Shown: piece by piece, positions 46,029-57,314 of the stretch
How positions within the stretch are numbered: the stretch's first letter is position 1
How the letters are laid out: every line of letters begins with the position of its first letter
NCBI RefSeq assembly: GCF_016801865.2
Contig: NC_068939.1
Location: 129,484,917-129,548,916, forward strand
DNA from: Culex pipiens pallens
Lineage: Eukaryota > Arthropoda > Insecta > Diptera > Culicidae
Direction of reading: 5' to 3'
Length of the DNA stretch: 64,000 nt
The notes under the pieces: model-generated
Databases searched by the model: none
What the model was told of the DNA's origin: nothing
What the model saw: the letters and a program-made list of their open reading frames with translations, nothing else
Program-made: the position numbers and the translations under genes

Positions 46029-46984
46029 CAGTCATCCCTCATATTCGGAACAGTTTACAGATCGGCCAATGTTCAAAAAATCAAAGCAAATCGATAATTG
46101 GGTCCTAAAATGAAGCTTAGATTGCTGATATTATTGTTTACAGCGATAAAGCTTATTTTTCTGAGTACAATGACCCTTTGTACGACCACAAAGAGTTTAA
46201 AATGGATTTTTAAATCAATTTGGAAAAATTTACCTCGCGGTCCTTCTTGACAGAAATGGTCCTACTTGACAGCTCGTTCCAAGGGGACCATAGTTAATCC
46301 ATCGAAAAAATGTTGTCTTGTCAATTTTTTTTTTTTGCATTAAAATGAAAAAAAAGTGATCAGAAATGGTTTTTAATCGTGTTTTTTACCGTTGTACATA
46401 AAAATTGACATAGGGCTTTAGTACCCAATTGAACTCAATGACCCGGTTTTACCTTTATTTGAAAGCTTTTCTTGCGATCTTTCGAATGCTGTATCGAACA
46501 ACTGCAAGTTTTTCAAGAAAAACTTTGACCCTTGAAATCCACAAATTCGGAACACTTTTTTCTTACGGATGTAAACAAACTTTGGTTCTCTCCATGAGTA
46601 AATAATTTTTAAAAAATAATGACTTCAGGCACTGAAACCAACGAAACTCAAGCATAGTTATGTTTTATGAATGGTCTGATAACTTTTTTTGTGAAAATAT
46701 CAGTTAAATTCAGGTGTTTCACAATTGTGGGAGGCACAATAACATCCCACAATTATGGAACAGGCAATTTGGAGGCAGTGTTTTGCTGCTCTGGATAAAA
46801 TAGTCTTGAAATGCAGTTTTTTGTTCAAAAAGTACTACTTTTACTAGTGAAATAGCAAGATAATGTCCAAATAAAGGTCCTAAAAATAGTAGGGTCGACA
46901 GAAAAGATGCATTTGGCATGCTATTGACAAATTATCACAAAAGTGTTCCGAATTTGTGGGTGTTCCGAATATGTGGGATGACTG
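46029..46984. mobile_element. TA-flanked element with CAGTCATCCC ends (956 bp)
   Basis: TA is at 46027-46028 and 46985-46986. The inverted ends CAGTCATCCCTCATATTCGG and CAGTCATCCCACATATTCGG are followed by GTTCCGAAT-type repeats. It fits a Tc1/mariner/pogo-type non-autonomous element and has MITE D copy 2 inserted near its left end. Confidence 0.85.
46098..46428 (+). mobile_element. MITE family D copy 2 (331 bp)
   Basis: An uninterrupted copy with TTGGGTCCTAAA and TTTAGTACCCAA ends, AATT on both sides. It serves as the empty-site reference for the nested copy at 1703-2715. Confidence 0.87.
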
Positions 46985-47359
46985 TACTAAGATCAGCAAT
47001 CAAGAATTAGACAACAACAAAAAAAAATCCGTTATTCGATTATCCGAAGTGAATTTTTGCTAAGGCAATTTTATTTATTGGTTTTGTCTCCCCCCCCCTT
47101 CAAAGTTGGCCCAAAAAATCCGGGGGCAATTTTTTTTTTAAACCTTCAAAATTTCAATGGAAATTTAAGTGCAATCAGCTGAAATTGATTTAAAATGCAT
47201 TCCCCTGCGTTTGAAATCATTTTTAGCATGTTTGGGTTGATTTAAACATCTTTTGAATTTTTGAAAATTTTCGATGTTTAGTATCGCAAAAAGTTTTATT
47301 TCGTATTTTTTTTGTTTTCGTCAAATCTTACTTTTTTTTGAAAACTAATGATTGCAAAA

Positions 47360-47525
47360 ATCTAAAATCTCTAAAATTCTTTGTGTAAATATGGGTATTC
47401 GGCGCCGTCGCTCCGTGCCATACTTTCATACACTTAGGAGCCCAGGGCGGCGAAGTCCTTGTAGACACTAGTGGTTGGTACTAGCAATGGTGGCCGACAG
47501 CTATAAAGTCAACTTCGTTTTTTTT
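47360..47525 (+). mobile_element. Short retroposon (166 bp) with T-rich tail
   Basis: The 13-bp duplication AATGATTGCAAAA is at 47347-47359 and 47526-47538; the related repeat at about 2780 has the site undisrupted. The insert contains a GC-rich core (CGGCGCCGTCGCTCCG) and ends in eight T. Without clear pol III boxes the class is uncertain. Confidence 0.65.
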
Positions 47526-47921
47526 AATGATTGCAAAACTTCTGAACTAGTGTAAAATGCATTTTAAAACACTTTTTGCATTCAAATGTTGAGACTATGG
47601 CTTGTTATTTCAACTTTTATATTTTTTAATTCCAGGTGATTAAATTAAAATTTAATCAAAATGACATTACAAAATATGCATGGTAAAAAATTAAAAAAAA
47701 AGACTACATAAATCCATTCTGAACTAAAGTACCCACCTCGGTACCCACTCTCCACATTCTCCCCTACGTTAATCAACAGACCGGCTGTCATTTTCTTTTA
47801 TTATTGCTTGCTGCAAGCCAAGCAGTTTATAAACACTCATTGATTCCTCCTGCCAGAACGTGCTGGTTGATGTGATTCTTCCGCAAAATTTCCAATTTCA
47901 TCAGAAAATTACGCTCTAACA

Positions 47922-48207
47922 ATGGCGCAAATTTTGTTCGAAGTGACCCGCAACGCGGCCGCCACAAAGTTGGAGGAAACCATCGACGGAACCACCATCG
48001 GAGATCTGATCAAATCGTTGAAAGCGGCCAAAGAGTCGTCGAATGCGACGCTCACCAAGCTGCTGGAGGACGAGAAAAATGCCCCCCAGAAAGGTATCAA
48101 TGCGGATTGTTTGGTTCTGTGGATGTTTGGAGTAACGCGGAAATTTCTTTTTTTTAGAAACCGCCACAAAGGATGCCGAAGGTGACGAGGAAGACGATGA
48201 CGACTAG
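47922..48207 (+). CDS. Small acidic protein, 73 aa, possibly GON7-like (KEOPS)
   Basis: Two exons, 47922-48093 and 48158-48207, are joined by a GT-AG intron of 64 bp that keeps the frame; an unspliced read-through would lose the acidic end. The protein begins MAQILFEVTRNAAATK, has a helix-like middle (DLIKSLKAAKESSNATLTKL) and ends GDEEDDDD. GON7, the small disordered subunit of the KEOPS complex that makes t6A in tRNA, has a short helical part and an acidic tail. This assignment is by layout only and is uncertain. The gene itself is well supported: good splice sites, coding-like codon use and AATAAA 92 bases after the stop. Confidence 0.72.
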
Positions 48208-48298
48208 AACCCGAATCGGAATTCTCATTCCTTGAATCATCTCTCATGCCAAGAAAATTGTTAGCAATACAACTGTTTGTTGTAATTTGTTAAATTTG

Positions 48299-48304
48299 AA
48301 TAAA
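48299..48304 (+). terminator. Poly(A) signal of the small acidic gene
   Basis: AATAAA lies 92 bases downstream of the stop at 48205-48207. Confidence 0.65.
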
Positions 48305-48389
48305 TAATATGTTTATATAAATCCGTTTTTCGAAATAAACCAGCATTTTTTCTAAATTCAAAACAATCAATACAGCAAAATATAGTTTT

Positions 48390-48463
48390 GGCTCCAGAGA
48401 GGATCGAACTCACGACCTTCGCGTTATTAGCACGACGCTCTAACCAACTGAGCTATGGGGCCT
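48390..48463 (-). tRNA. tRNA-Ile (AAT), possibly degenerate
   Basis: The minus strand folds as a cloverleaf: acceptor GGCCCCA/TGGAGCC, D stem GCTC/GAGC, anticodon stem TCGTG/CGCGA around loop CTAATAA (anticodon AAT), T stem GTGAG/CTCTC with loop TTCGATC, discriminator A. The A box is TAGCTCAGTTGG and the B box GTTCGATCC. A TTTT terminator follows within about 15 bases. Two mismatches, C-A at position 4-69 and T-T in the T stem, differ from canonical eukaryotic tRNA-Ile, so it may be a decaying or variant copy. Confidence 0.75.
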
Positions 48464-48495
48464 CTATATTTATAACACGGTTAGTCTAAAGGTTA

Positions 48496-49140
48496 CAGTC
48501 GACTCTCTGGTTGTCAATATCCAAGGGACCGTCGAGGAAGAGAAGCATCAGTTTACAGAACGATGCAAAATGAAGACTCGATTGAAATTTGTTTTTTTCT
48601 TGCTGACCAGCTATAGGAGAGAATCATGGCAACGTCCAGCAAACAAAAACAAATAAATGTCAAAAACCCTTCAAAGCTTCGTTTCTCAAAGAATAATGTC
48701 TATGCAAGCCATGAGAAAGTAAAATTATTGACAACCGGAATAGATATTTAAAGCAAATAGAATCTACCGGGACCGTCGAGGAAGAGATCCTTCAAGCAAG
48801 AGAAAATATCGAGGATTAAAGACAATCGAAGTATGCTTTTTTTATTTACCGTTAAATAAAATTTGTTTTATTTTGTCGCCAGTCCAGGGAATTTTTACAT
48901 TTAAAGGGATTCAGCAAATTTTGCTTTTCAGTCTTAGGTGCGTTGTGGGGCTCAAAATGAACCGGAATGCTCAAGATTTCTCTAGTTTACATGGTGCAAA
49001 AAAATTTGCCGAGTGTTAAATTATTAAATAAATATCCTACCTAGCTTAAATCGAAGTATGCAGTTTGAAGGGACTGAAGAATTCATTGGTACATGGAGCA
49101 TTATTGATATCGAGAAGATCGACAGCCAGAGAGTCGACTG
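48496..49140. mobile_element. TA-flanked MITE with CAGTCGACTCTCTGG ends (645 bp)
   Basis: TA is at 48494-48495 and 49141-49142. The terminal repeats CAGTCGACTCTCTGG are perfect inverses. The motif GGGACCGTCGAGGAAGAG is repeated inside (about 48525 and 48770). It fits a Tc1/mariner-type non-autonomous element and starts 32 bases from the tRNA. Confidence 0.85.
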
Positions 49141-49188
49141 TATTTTTATTGAACTTGAGTGGGAAACTGTTTCTTAAGATCTTCTATC

Positions 49189-49412
49189 CTGCCGCTCAAA
49201 GCAAGTCCGTCCCATATGTTACTTCGTCAATTTTGAGGTAATGATGCAGTTTGGTTAGAAATCATGTAAACTATCAGAAAAACCAGAAAACCGTAGAAAA
49301 TCCACTTTTTCGTAAAGTTTTAACACGTAGCCCTATTGGTGGGACATATTTGACTTACGTTTTTCTCGGCTTGCTGTTTTTACATATGGGACGGACTCGA
49401 TTAGAGCGGCAG
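49189..49412. mobile_element. CTGCC-type MITE, family A copy 2 (224 bp)
   Basis: The target duplication TATC is at 49185-49188 and 49413-49416. The ends are CTGCCGCTCAAAGCAAGTCC and CTGCCGCTCTAATCGAGTCC, both followed by GTCCCATATG. It is half the length of the copy at 2257. Confidence 0.85.
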
Positions 49413-52400
49413 TATCGGTGGAAATTGATTTTTTTTCTCATTTTGAAGTTTGTATACCAAGTAGGGATATTAAGCCAAAATCATAAAAATGAATCAATCA
49501 TCTCACTGAAATTAAGATATTTTTTGGAGTAATTGCATCGAAACATCAGTTTGGAGTTTCCTAAACATGTCTCCAATACGCCAAGTCATGTGTTTTCTAA
49601 ACATTTTTCTAATTCATCTGCAAATATCAATTTCATTGCTGTTTTTTCAAAACTGATTGCATGAATTTGCAGCAAATATCACCTAGAATAAATTAGAAAT
49701 AAGAGATTTTAATATACATCGAATCTCTGAAAAATTATTCCAGTTCTATTGTACAAAATACTAAACATTTTAAAAATTCTGTAATTCTGTAATTTCGGAA
49801 TACATTCGTCCGGCTTCAGCTGAAGATTCATGCTGTCCCATGTTGCATGTTCGAGTGTAGACCTACGGAAAACCTTGCCGCGAGGAGAGGTGAGTGAACC
49901 TGTACACGAGCCACCTACGACATAATTCCTCGGGCGGCCCAGGTCAACTCGAAGTTACCCCAGGCACCCCCAGTGCAGGACACATTGGGGGTAGAAAGCG
50001 GATAGATATTTCAGTGAATACAATAATTATGACAATATAGTTTCATATAATCCTTATTTCTTGATCTTACCTTTTGACACTATCAAACCTAGCAATATTA
50101 CTATTGCATCTTACCATTCCCTTTTGATAGTGTCAACTTCAAACCTTCATCCATTGTGCAATTAACACATAATTTCCGCTATATTCTTCATGCGGAATCG
50201 TCGTCTACTTTCTTCGCCACTTAACCACGACGCGATATTGTTCTCACATTTTTTTGAGCTTCAACGACCGATTGTTATTCACGCACTTATAAAAATACTT
50301 GTTCTGTTTCGCGGCTTTGTGAAAAATACACGTGTGTTGGCTGATACAATGACTTTTTCGGTCATCGTATGCTCGCAAGGTACATGAAAGAGAAAAAGAG
50401 AAAAAATGGGATAAGTACAATGTAAAATAAAATCGAACATTGAATAACAGACTAACACAGAAAGAAAGAATAAAGAAACCTTATTTTGCAACTAGACAGA
50501 ACTACCAACTTGTAACGAGAAGTTTTCGAGAAAACAACTGAAGTTGTGAAATATGGGACAAGACAAACAACTTGAATAGTTAACATATATAATAAAACAT
50601 ATTGAACGTACCTTTAATCATATTAATAACAGTTATGCCCAAATTTCTTACCAATTTTTTCAGCAGTTACATTTCTACAATAATGTATTGCGATTCCAAG
50701 ATTGAAGAATAGAGTACTTAAAGTTTGTGAAGTAAGGGACAAGTTATAGCAATAGCAAAAAATAGATAGATAGATTTTACTAAATTTTATCTTAAAATAA
50801 TAGGAAAAATCTAGCTTGTTTTGAAAATAGCCAATGCACCAATTGCAAACATACAGCATTTCACGTTCACACCATATGGAGTAAGTGTGATAAACTATAT
50901 GTCCACATTCGGCGCATCACCTTTTCCAAAATACAGGAAATGATAGAAGGAAGACCCCCTTTTTGTATAGTGGAAAATTTCTGCAACACCTTGGATTCGG
51001 ACCAGACATTTTGTCTGAAATAAGAGAGAAAGACCAATATTAAATTGTGGTATTATCACTAAATCCTATCATCCTTTCACCCTCCAAGACATGGTCTATC
51101 CTTCGTGCCTTCGTGTCTTGGGTGATGGCGAATTCTACCTTCTTCAATGATCTTCGGACCACCTCCAACTAGAATTCACAACAGGACCTCCCTCGGCTCC
51201 AGTTTACAACATGACAGCGACGAGAACACAGCCGAATGGGAGTTGACAGTATCAAATGCTATACCCTTTGCTTTGCTGGATACTTACTAATAGCAAAGGG
51301 CGAGAGTCCTGCGACTCTCAGCAATCATGAATACTGCCCATTTGCCACCTAAACATTTTAAAAATTCTATACATTTATTTCTTTCTTTCTTGTTATAAAC
51401 AGCTACTTTCATGATTTCCAGTTCGCCTTATCAAAAATCCTAAAATTCACTTAAAACGCATTTTATTTGTAAAAAAAAGCTGAATTCTTAACTATAGTAT
51501 GTGAAGATGTGTTGATAAAACCCGCAAAGAAGCGAAAATTTGGATATGGTTAACTAATAATTTTCTATTAAATAACTTTTTATATGTTGTTCGAAAGTAT
51601 TCTGAAATTACAGAATTACAGACAATAACTTTTACATAGCAATAATTTTGCACAAAAACCCAAATTCCTTTTGAAAAAATAAGCGGGATTTCTTTGATTT
51701 TACACTCAACCGCCGGTGGTTGGTCACTTTTTCGTTTGACACATTTTTATATAACGTTGGTTGGTCAAAGTCAAACTAAAAAGTGACGACCTGTCACCTC
51801 TTACACGGGACTCAGCTCTAAAATTTCTAAAATTTGATTTTTTTTATTATTGGGATACTAGAATTATGAAAAAAAAAACAAATCTTTTAATTGTCAACTT
51901 TTTGAATAATTGATTTTTTTAAATTTTCAAATTGTATTCCTGAGTTCCTAAATTCTTAAAATATTAAATTGTTAAATTCTCCAATACTGCCAGGCATTTT
52001 TGGAGTCACATTTTAAGTAAGAAACGATTCCTTGATTTTCAAAGTTCTTGATTTATTGATTTTTTTTTGAAATTTAAGTTTTCTAATTTTTGCAATTGTA
52101 GCATTATGAAATGTTTGAATTTGTGAACTATTGAAATTTTCAATTTATAAATTTTTATATTCTATATTTCTGAACCTATGATTTTTTAAATGTTTGAATC
52201 TAAGATTTTTTTTAATAATTTGTATATAGAATTTTCAAACTAAGGATTTTCCAAATTTCAAAAAAATCGGAATTTTAAATTTTTTGAGTTTTAAATTTTT
52301 TGGATGTTTTTAATTATCTAACTTTTGAATTTTTATTTTTGAATGAATGATTTTTTTTTATTTCTCAATTTTAAAATTGATATTCAATAATTGATTAAAT

Positions 52401-53147
52401 TTATGGTTTTATAAATTTCTATTTAATTTTTTTGAAGTTTTTGATTTTTGTTTCTTTTTTTTTTCTTCCTGAAAATTTAATGAAAATTATTAGGCTGTTC
52501 GTTTTGGTAAACTCCATTTTAAGCAAAAAAAAAAAACTAAAACCGAGACCAGGGATGGAATAATCGCAAAAAAATCATTTTCGCTTGCGAACTTTTTTCA
52601 CCCGCGAAAGAGAGAGGAGGCAAATCACGCAAATAAAAATCGCTCCCGAAATTCTCCAAGAAAATCAATCTGCTGATGATCTTTCGTGAATTTCCTTGCC
52701 AGCACCACTTAAAAATATTTATTTCACTTTGTTTACACATATTGCCCATCTACAAAATTTTACAGGTCATTTTTCGACGTGTGACGTTACACTTGCAACT
52801 GTAGTAGTGAAAAGATGTTCCGCCGAAAAATCATGATGATGATTTTTTTAGAATCCTTTTACCGATCTTTCGTGCGCAAGAGAGGAGAGCCATGCTCCCT
52901 GCGATTTTTTTCTCTTGATGAACGTCCAATGATTTTCTTTTGATGATGATTATTCCATCGCTGACCGAGACTAAATATTTCAACTTTCATTTTATTTTTT
53001 TAGGATGAATTTTGATTTCTAGATTAAATTTTCAAAACAACCTATCCCTCATGGGTTTCCTATGCAGATAGGACCTTTTGAAAATTTAATCGAGATTTCA
53101 CTAATACGCCATCTTTGTAAATTGAATGCGGAATTCATTTAAAAACT
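49413..53147. other. Intergenic, AT-rich with unclassified repeats
   Basis: GC-richer patches at about 49810-49995 and 51060-51340 look like old repeats or gene fragments but gave no frame I recognise. A GACACTATCAA / TTGATAGTGTC inverted pair lies at 50076-50130. A relative of the 32.3-kb repeat is at 51720-51810. The stretch 51830-52480 is low-complexity AT. Confidence 0.4.
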
Positions 53148-54032
53148 AACTTAATCCACCTATGTGGTTGGAGCCTTCCTCACTCATTACCATCAATGGC
53201 TGTACACAAATTTCATCTATTTTTTAGATCTGGATTAAAAAAAGAACATAAATATCACTTAAGTGGCCATATCTCGAGACCGGGTTGCCAGATCTTCAAT
53301 GTTGTGGACTAGATGGAAAGGTCTTTTGATAACCTAACCAACGATGGGTCGGATAATGGACCCGGACATAGTTTACATACATTTAAGTGAGATCCGGCTT
53401 CCAAAAAGTACATAAATATCATTTAAGTGGCCATATCTCGAGACAGGGTTGCCAGATCCTCATTGTTTTGGACTCGTTGGAAAGGTCTTTTGATAACCTA
53501 ACAAACGATGGGTCGGATGGTGGTGTTTACATACATTTTAGTGAGATCCGGCTTCCAAAAAGTACATCAATATCACTTAAGTGGCCATATCTCGAGACAG
53601 GGTTGCCAGATCTTCTATGTTTTGGACTCGATGGAAAGGTCTTTTGTTATCTAACCAACGATGGGTCGGATGGTGGATCCGGACATAGTTTACATACATT
53701 TAAGTGAGATCCGGATATATGTGAAAACACATTTTTATACATAACTTTTAAACTACTTATCGAAACTTCAATCTGTATAAAACTCGATCTATGGGACCCT
53801 AAACCAAGTCGAATGCAACAAGTTCGGGTCAAATCGGTTCAGCCAGTGCCGAGAAACATGAGCTAGTTTGTTGGTCACATACATACATACACACACACAT
53901 ACACACACACATACACACAGACATTTGTTCAGTTTTCGATTCTGAGTCGATATGTATACATGAAGGTGGGTCTTCGACGTTTTTATACAAAGTTCATTTT
54001 GAGAGCAGGATTATAGCCTTACCTCAGTGAGG
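53148..54032 (+). repeat. Interspersed repeat with an internal three-copy tandem array
   Basis: It begins CCACCTATGTGGTTGGAGCC and ends TTACCTCAGTGAGGAAGGCA; CCTTCCTCACT near the left is the inverse of AGTGAGGAAGG on the right. Inside, a unit of about 162 bp (GTGGCCATATCTCGAGAC...GAAAGGTCTTTTG) is repeated three times at 53226-53710. A (ACAT)n(AC)n microsatellite follows at 53877-53920. Fragments of the same repeat occur at about 14905-14960 and 17690-17990. Class not determined. Confidence 0.7.
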
Positions 54033-54161
54033 AAGGCAAAATTGGTCACTCTTTTAAAAGTCCATCGGAAAAGTCCAAAATAAAATGCAATAGTTTGTGA
54101 TATTTTTGAAAGTAAACCCATAACCTGTCGAACCGAAGACACACCCTAGCTGTGTGTGTCG

Positions 54162-54167
54162 TTTATT
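54162..54167 (-). terminator. Candidate XRN1 poly(A) signal
   Basis: On the minus strand AATAAA occurs about 185 bases after the XRN1 stop. Confidence 0.45.
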
Positions 54168-54352
54168 TATTTCAATTAATTTCAACTTTGCGAGTCAGTT
54201 TTGAACTTAACACGATACGGAGAGGAGCACAAATGTTTTTTTTTTTTTTCAATAAGAAGTTGATCGTAAAAATAAAACATTGAAAAAATGTACACTTTTT
54301 GTCATTTCCAAGCACTTACGCACGCGGAAGTGGTTTAAAAAAGTTTAAAGTT

Positions 54353-57314
54353 TTAGTCAGCTTGTGAAAAGTTGGCCGCTATTCTCATCTGGCGCACCTT
54401 CGGCGGCTTGGGACTGGTGCTGGCCTGCTGAAAAAATTACAAAATTCAATCATCTTTGTGTCGAAATTTGTAAAGCTTGAAATGCATACCTTTTGCATAC
54501 CATCACCCCCGTCGTCCTTTTTCCGCTCCGGCTTATCACACTTTTCGTCCCCGGTCGTAACGACTGCCGCCGCCGCTGCTTCCACGGATTTCCCAGCACC
54601 CCCCAGGAAGGACGCAAAGTCCTGCTTGTTCTCCTGCTGCTTCTGCTCGACCTTTTGCCGCAGTTCGGCGTTTTTCTGGGCGAAGCCCGTCGAGTTGGCG
54701 TTGCTGCTTCCCGCTTTGTTGCTTTTGTTTCCTCCTCCGTTGGGTCTCGTTTTGGACTTGATGATCGCCTGCAGGGGGACGAAGGCTCCGGTGCCGGCGG
54801 GGGTGTTCCGGTTGAAGCTGAGATTTTGCGGGCCGTTTGGGCCACGCTGCCTCGGGTGATGCTGGTTGTTGTTGTTGTTGTTGTTGTTTGGGCCGTTTCC
54901 GGGGTAGTATTGGGGCCGGTAGAGTTGCTGCTGGAGCTGCTGGTGATGTTGGTTGAACTGTTGGTACGCCGAGTGGTTGTTGTTTTTGTGGGGCGGCATT
55001 GGCATTTGCGGCTGGTAGCGGGGCATTGGTTGGTACTGGTTTGGGAGGAATTGGCCGGGGGGTGGCTGGTATCGGTTCTGCTGGTGGGCCAGCTGGTACG
55101 GTTGGAACTGGGCGAACGGTTGGGGCGGCATCGGCATTTGGTGATTTTGCTTTTGCTGGGGTTTGTCCGCGGGGTGTTGTTGCTTTACGGTGTCCTTGGC
55201 CGATTTGTGGTCGGAGCGCCAGGAGGACGGCGGTTTTGGCAGGTTCTTTGGCATGGGAATGTTGAGCTGAGGCGGCGTTTGGACGGCTGGCTCCTGGTCA
55301 GCACTAATTTTGAGCATTTTCTTCAGCATGTCTGTTGGGTCGCTGGAAGGTGCCGGCGGGTTGGTTGGGACTGGCGCCGATTCCTGCGCGGCAGGAGCCG
55401 CATTCGCGAGGAAGCTCTTGATGTCCCGCTCGTCCAGCGTGGTCGTCGTCGTCTGGTTTGGCTCGCGCAGCTTGTTCCACACCTTCTCAAAGTCACACCC
55501 GGCCTGGGAGTTTGCACCGTTCTCCTCCAGTGGCTTCCGGTTGGCCATCACGAACGCCTTCATCGGGTTGGGGTTCTTTTCGATGCGCTCGTTCAGACGC
55601 TTTTTGATGGATTCGGATTTTGCAGTTGGTTTGGAAGGTTTCACGCGAACCGTCTCGACGGAGCGTGCGGTCGAGGGTTGCTTGCTGGCCAATCCTCCGG
55701 GGCAGAATTCCTCCGCCGGAAGCATGATCGGTTGCGCCGGATCGACCTGTTTGTACTCAAAGTCGGCAACGCCGAAAGATATGTTCAGGATGGCGCCCTC
55801 GGCCACTCGTACGACCCGATTGCGCGTTTGCTCGATGCCGAAGATGTGCGTTCCGTTGGGGAACTGTTTGTCAAACAGAATGTCAAAATATTTGTCCTCT
55901 TTGGAGACGCTCTCCTGCCGAACGGGATTTGGATCCTTGGCCAAGTGGATGCCGATGATGGTGCCTCGATAACCGAGCGGAACCACTTCGGTTTCACGCG
56001 CAATGATCACCCGATCCAGCAGCTCGTAATTGGCCATGTAGTCGATGCTTCTTGCCTGCTTCATTCCAGGCTTGTACAGGTCCTTCGGATGAACGAACAT
56101 GGTCTGCATCGTTGGCAGTTGGCGCACCGATTCAGCCGTAATTTTGACCAACTCCTCCACCGCTGCCGGTTCCAAAATCTTCGTCCCACACGATCGCTTC
56201 TCCGCCTTGGCGTGATCCTGAGCCTTTATCCACGCCACCAGCTCCTTCAACCCGGAACCTTCCTCCCTCTTCTCGCCGAATATTTCATCCTCAAACAGCA
56301 CATCGCGATTTCCAAACGACTCGAGCTTCTCGAACACTTGCGGAACCTTGTCATAATACGCCTTAACCAGCTCGATCGCCTTGTCCGAGTACATCCAATT
56401 CTTCGCCATCTTTCTCGTATAGCCAACCGTTTCAATGTCCTGCGACACCAGCCTCAACTGCAGCCCAATGTTCATCTTGCCCTTCTCGTCCACGTTCAGC
56501 GACCTCCGCCCACCCGTCACCATGTAGATCGTCGACGACAGCCGACTCAGCAAATTCGCCGAAATCCCAATCGACGAGGCCGCGTCGTACGTTGTTAAGT
56601 AGTGACTCCGCGCCTCATCGTCAATCTTCAGCACCGTGTCCAAATTCGGCTCCTCGTAAATCTCAAACCTCGTCTTGATGCGCTTGTGACCGGCCGTCAC
56701 ATCCACGACGTGACCCATACTACCATACCACTGCGTAGCCCGCAAAAACACCACGCAGTTCTCCGGAAACATTTCCTGCACCTCCTGGTAAGGCTTCAGC
56801 GTCCTCAACGCCTCCCTCAAATCCGTCACGATCGCCTGCACCGGATACATCGTCTCACCCTGGTTCCACAGCTTGTTCAGCACGTACCGATCGTCCTTCA
56901 GCACGTACTCGCTGCCCACGCACGTCTTCACGTGCACCAGCTGCCTAATCTCGCCCAAATCAATCGCCAACCGATTGCAATGACTGAAACAAACAAAACA
57001 AATCAACTTCCGACCCCCAAAACTCCCAAAACCTCAACTCACTGCTCCACGATCGCCTTCACGCACGTGCCGAAAAACTTTTCGTTGTTCGGCCGCTCCT
57101 CGCGATCCTTCTCGTAGACCGTCTTGGCGTCCGCCACCTTCACCACCTTGGCCTCCGTCAGGTGCGGCCAGCTCACGTACACGATGCTGCCGAGCAGTTC
57201 CTGGGCTAACTGGGCGGTTGATTTGTCATCCCCCTCCTTGTCGATGGCCACCACCATGCTGGCGTTGCGGCTCGGAAAGTTGAACACCTTGACGCGGATC
57301 TCCTTCAGGATGCC
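54353..57314 (-). CDS. pcm: 5'-3' exoribonuclease 1 (XRN1/pacman), C-terminal part
   Basis: XRN1 degrades decapped mRNA in cytoplasmic P bodies. Exons on -: 57314-57043, 56983-54490, 54427-54353, in phase, 946 codons plus stop. The first exon here (GILKEIRVKVFNFPSR...YVSWPHLTEAKVV) begins in phase 0 after an acceptor, so it is internal. It and the next exon match the D1-D3 and SH3-like region: FPENCVVFLRATQWYGSMGH and VVPLGYRGTIIGIH (about residues 423-436 of this part) are recognisable XRN1 blocks. The tail after about residue 600 is Gln/Pro/Asn-rich with an asparagine run, as in other XRN1 scaffolding tails. It ends MRIAANFSQAD. The last acceptor is CAGCAG, so use of the second AG would drop one Gln. 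The catalytic XRN_N domain is not in the window: either it lies beyond 64000 behind an intron of at least 6.7 kb, or the locus is a truncated copy. Intact frame favours the former. Confidence 0.88.

Larger units (their letters stand above)
45741..47060. mobile_element. Pogo-like MITE, family G copy 2, split
   Basis: It starts after TA with CAGTCCAGACTCGATTATCC and contains several TTATCCGAAG motifs. It is interrupted at 46029-46984 and resumes with ATCAGCAATC and CGATTATCCGAAG. The right end is lost in adjoining repeat sequence near 47060. Confidence 0.65.
45424..47921. other. Region between DRC9 and the small acidic gene
   Basis: The two genes are divergent. The first roughly 250 bases may contain the DRC9 promoter; no core motif is clear. 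From 45741 to about 47610 it is stacked transposons. The last 300 bases are the presumed promoter and 5' UTR of the + strand gene. Confidence 0.6.

Noticed and set aside
54493..56598. 701-codon open frame on the plus strand
   Set aside because: It is the shadow of the XRN1 exon on -. Its Leu/Val/Arg/His-rich composition is an antisense artefact.
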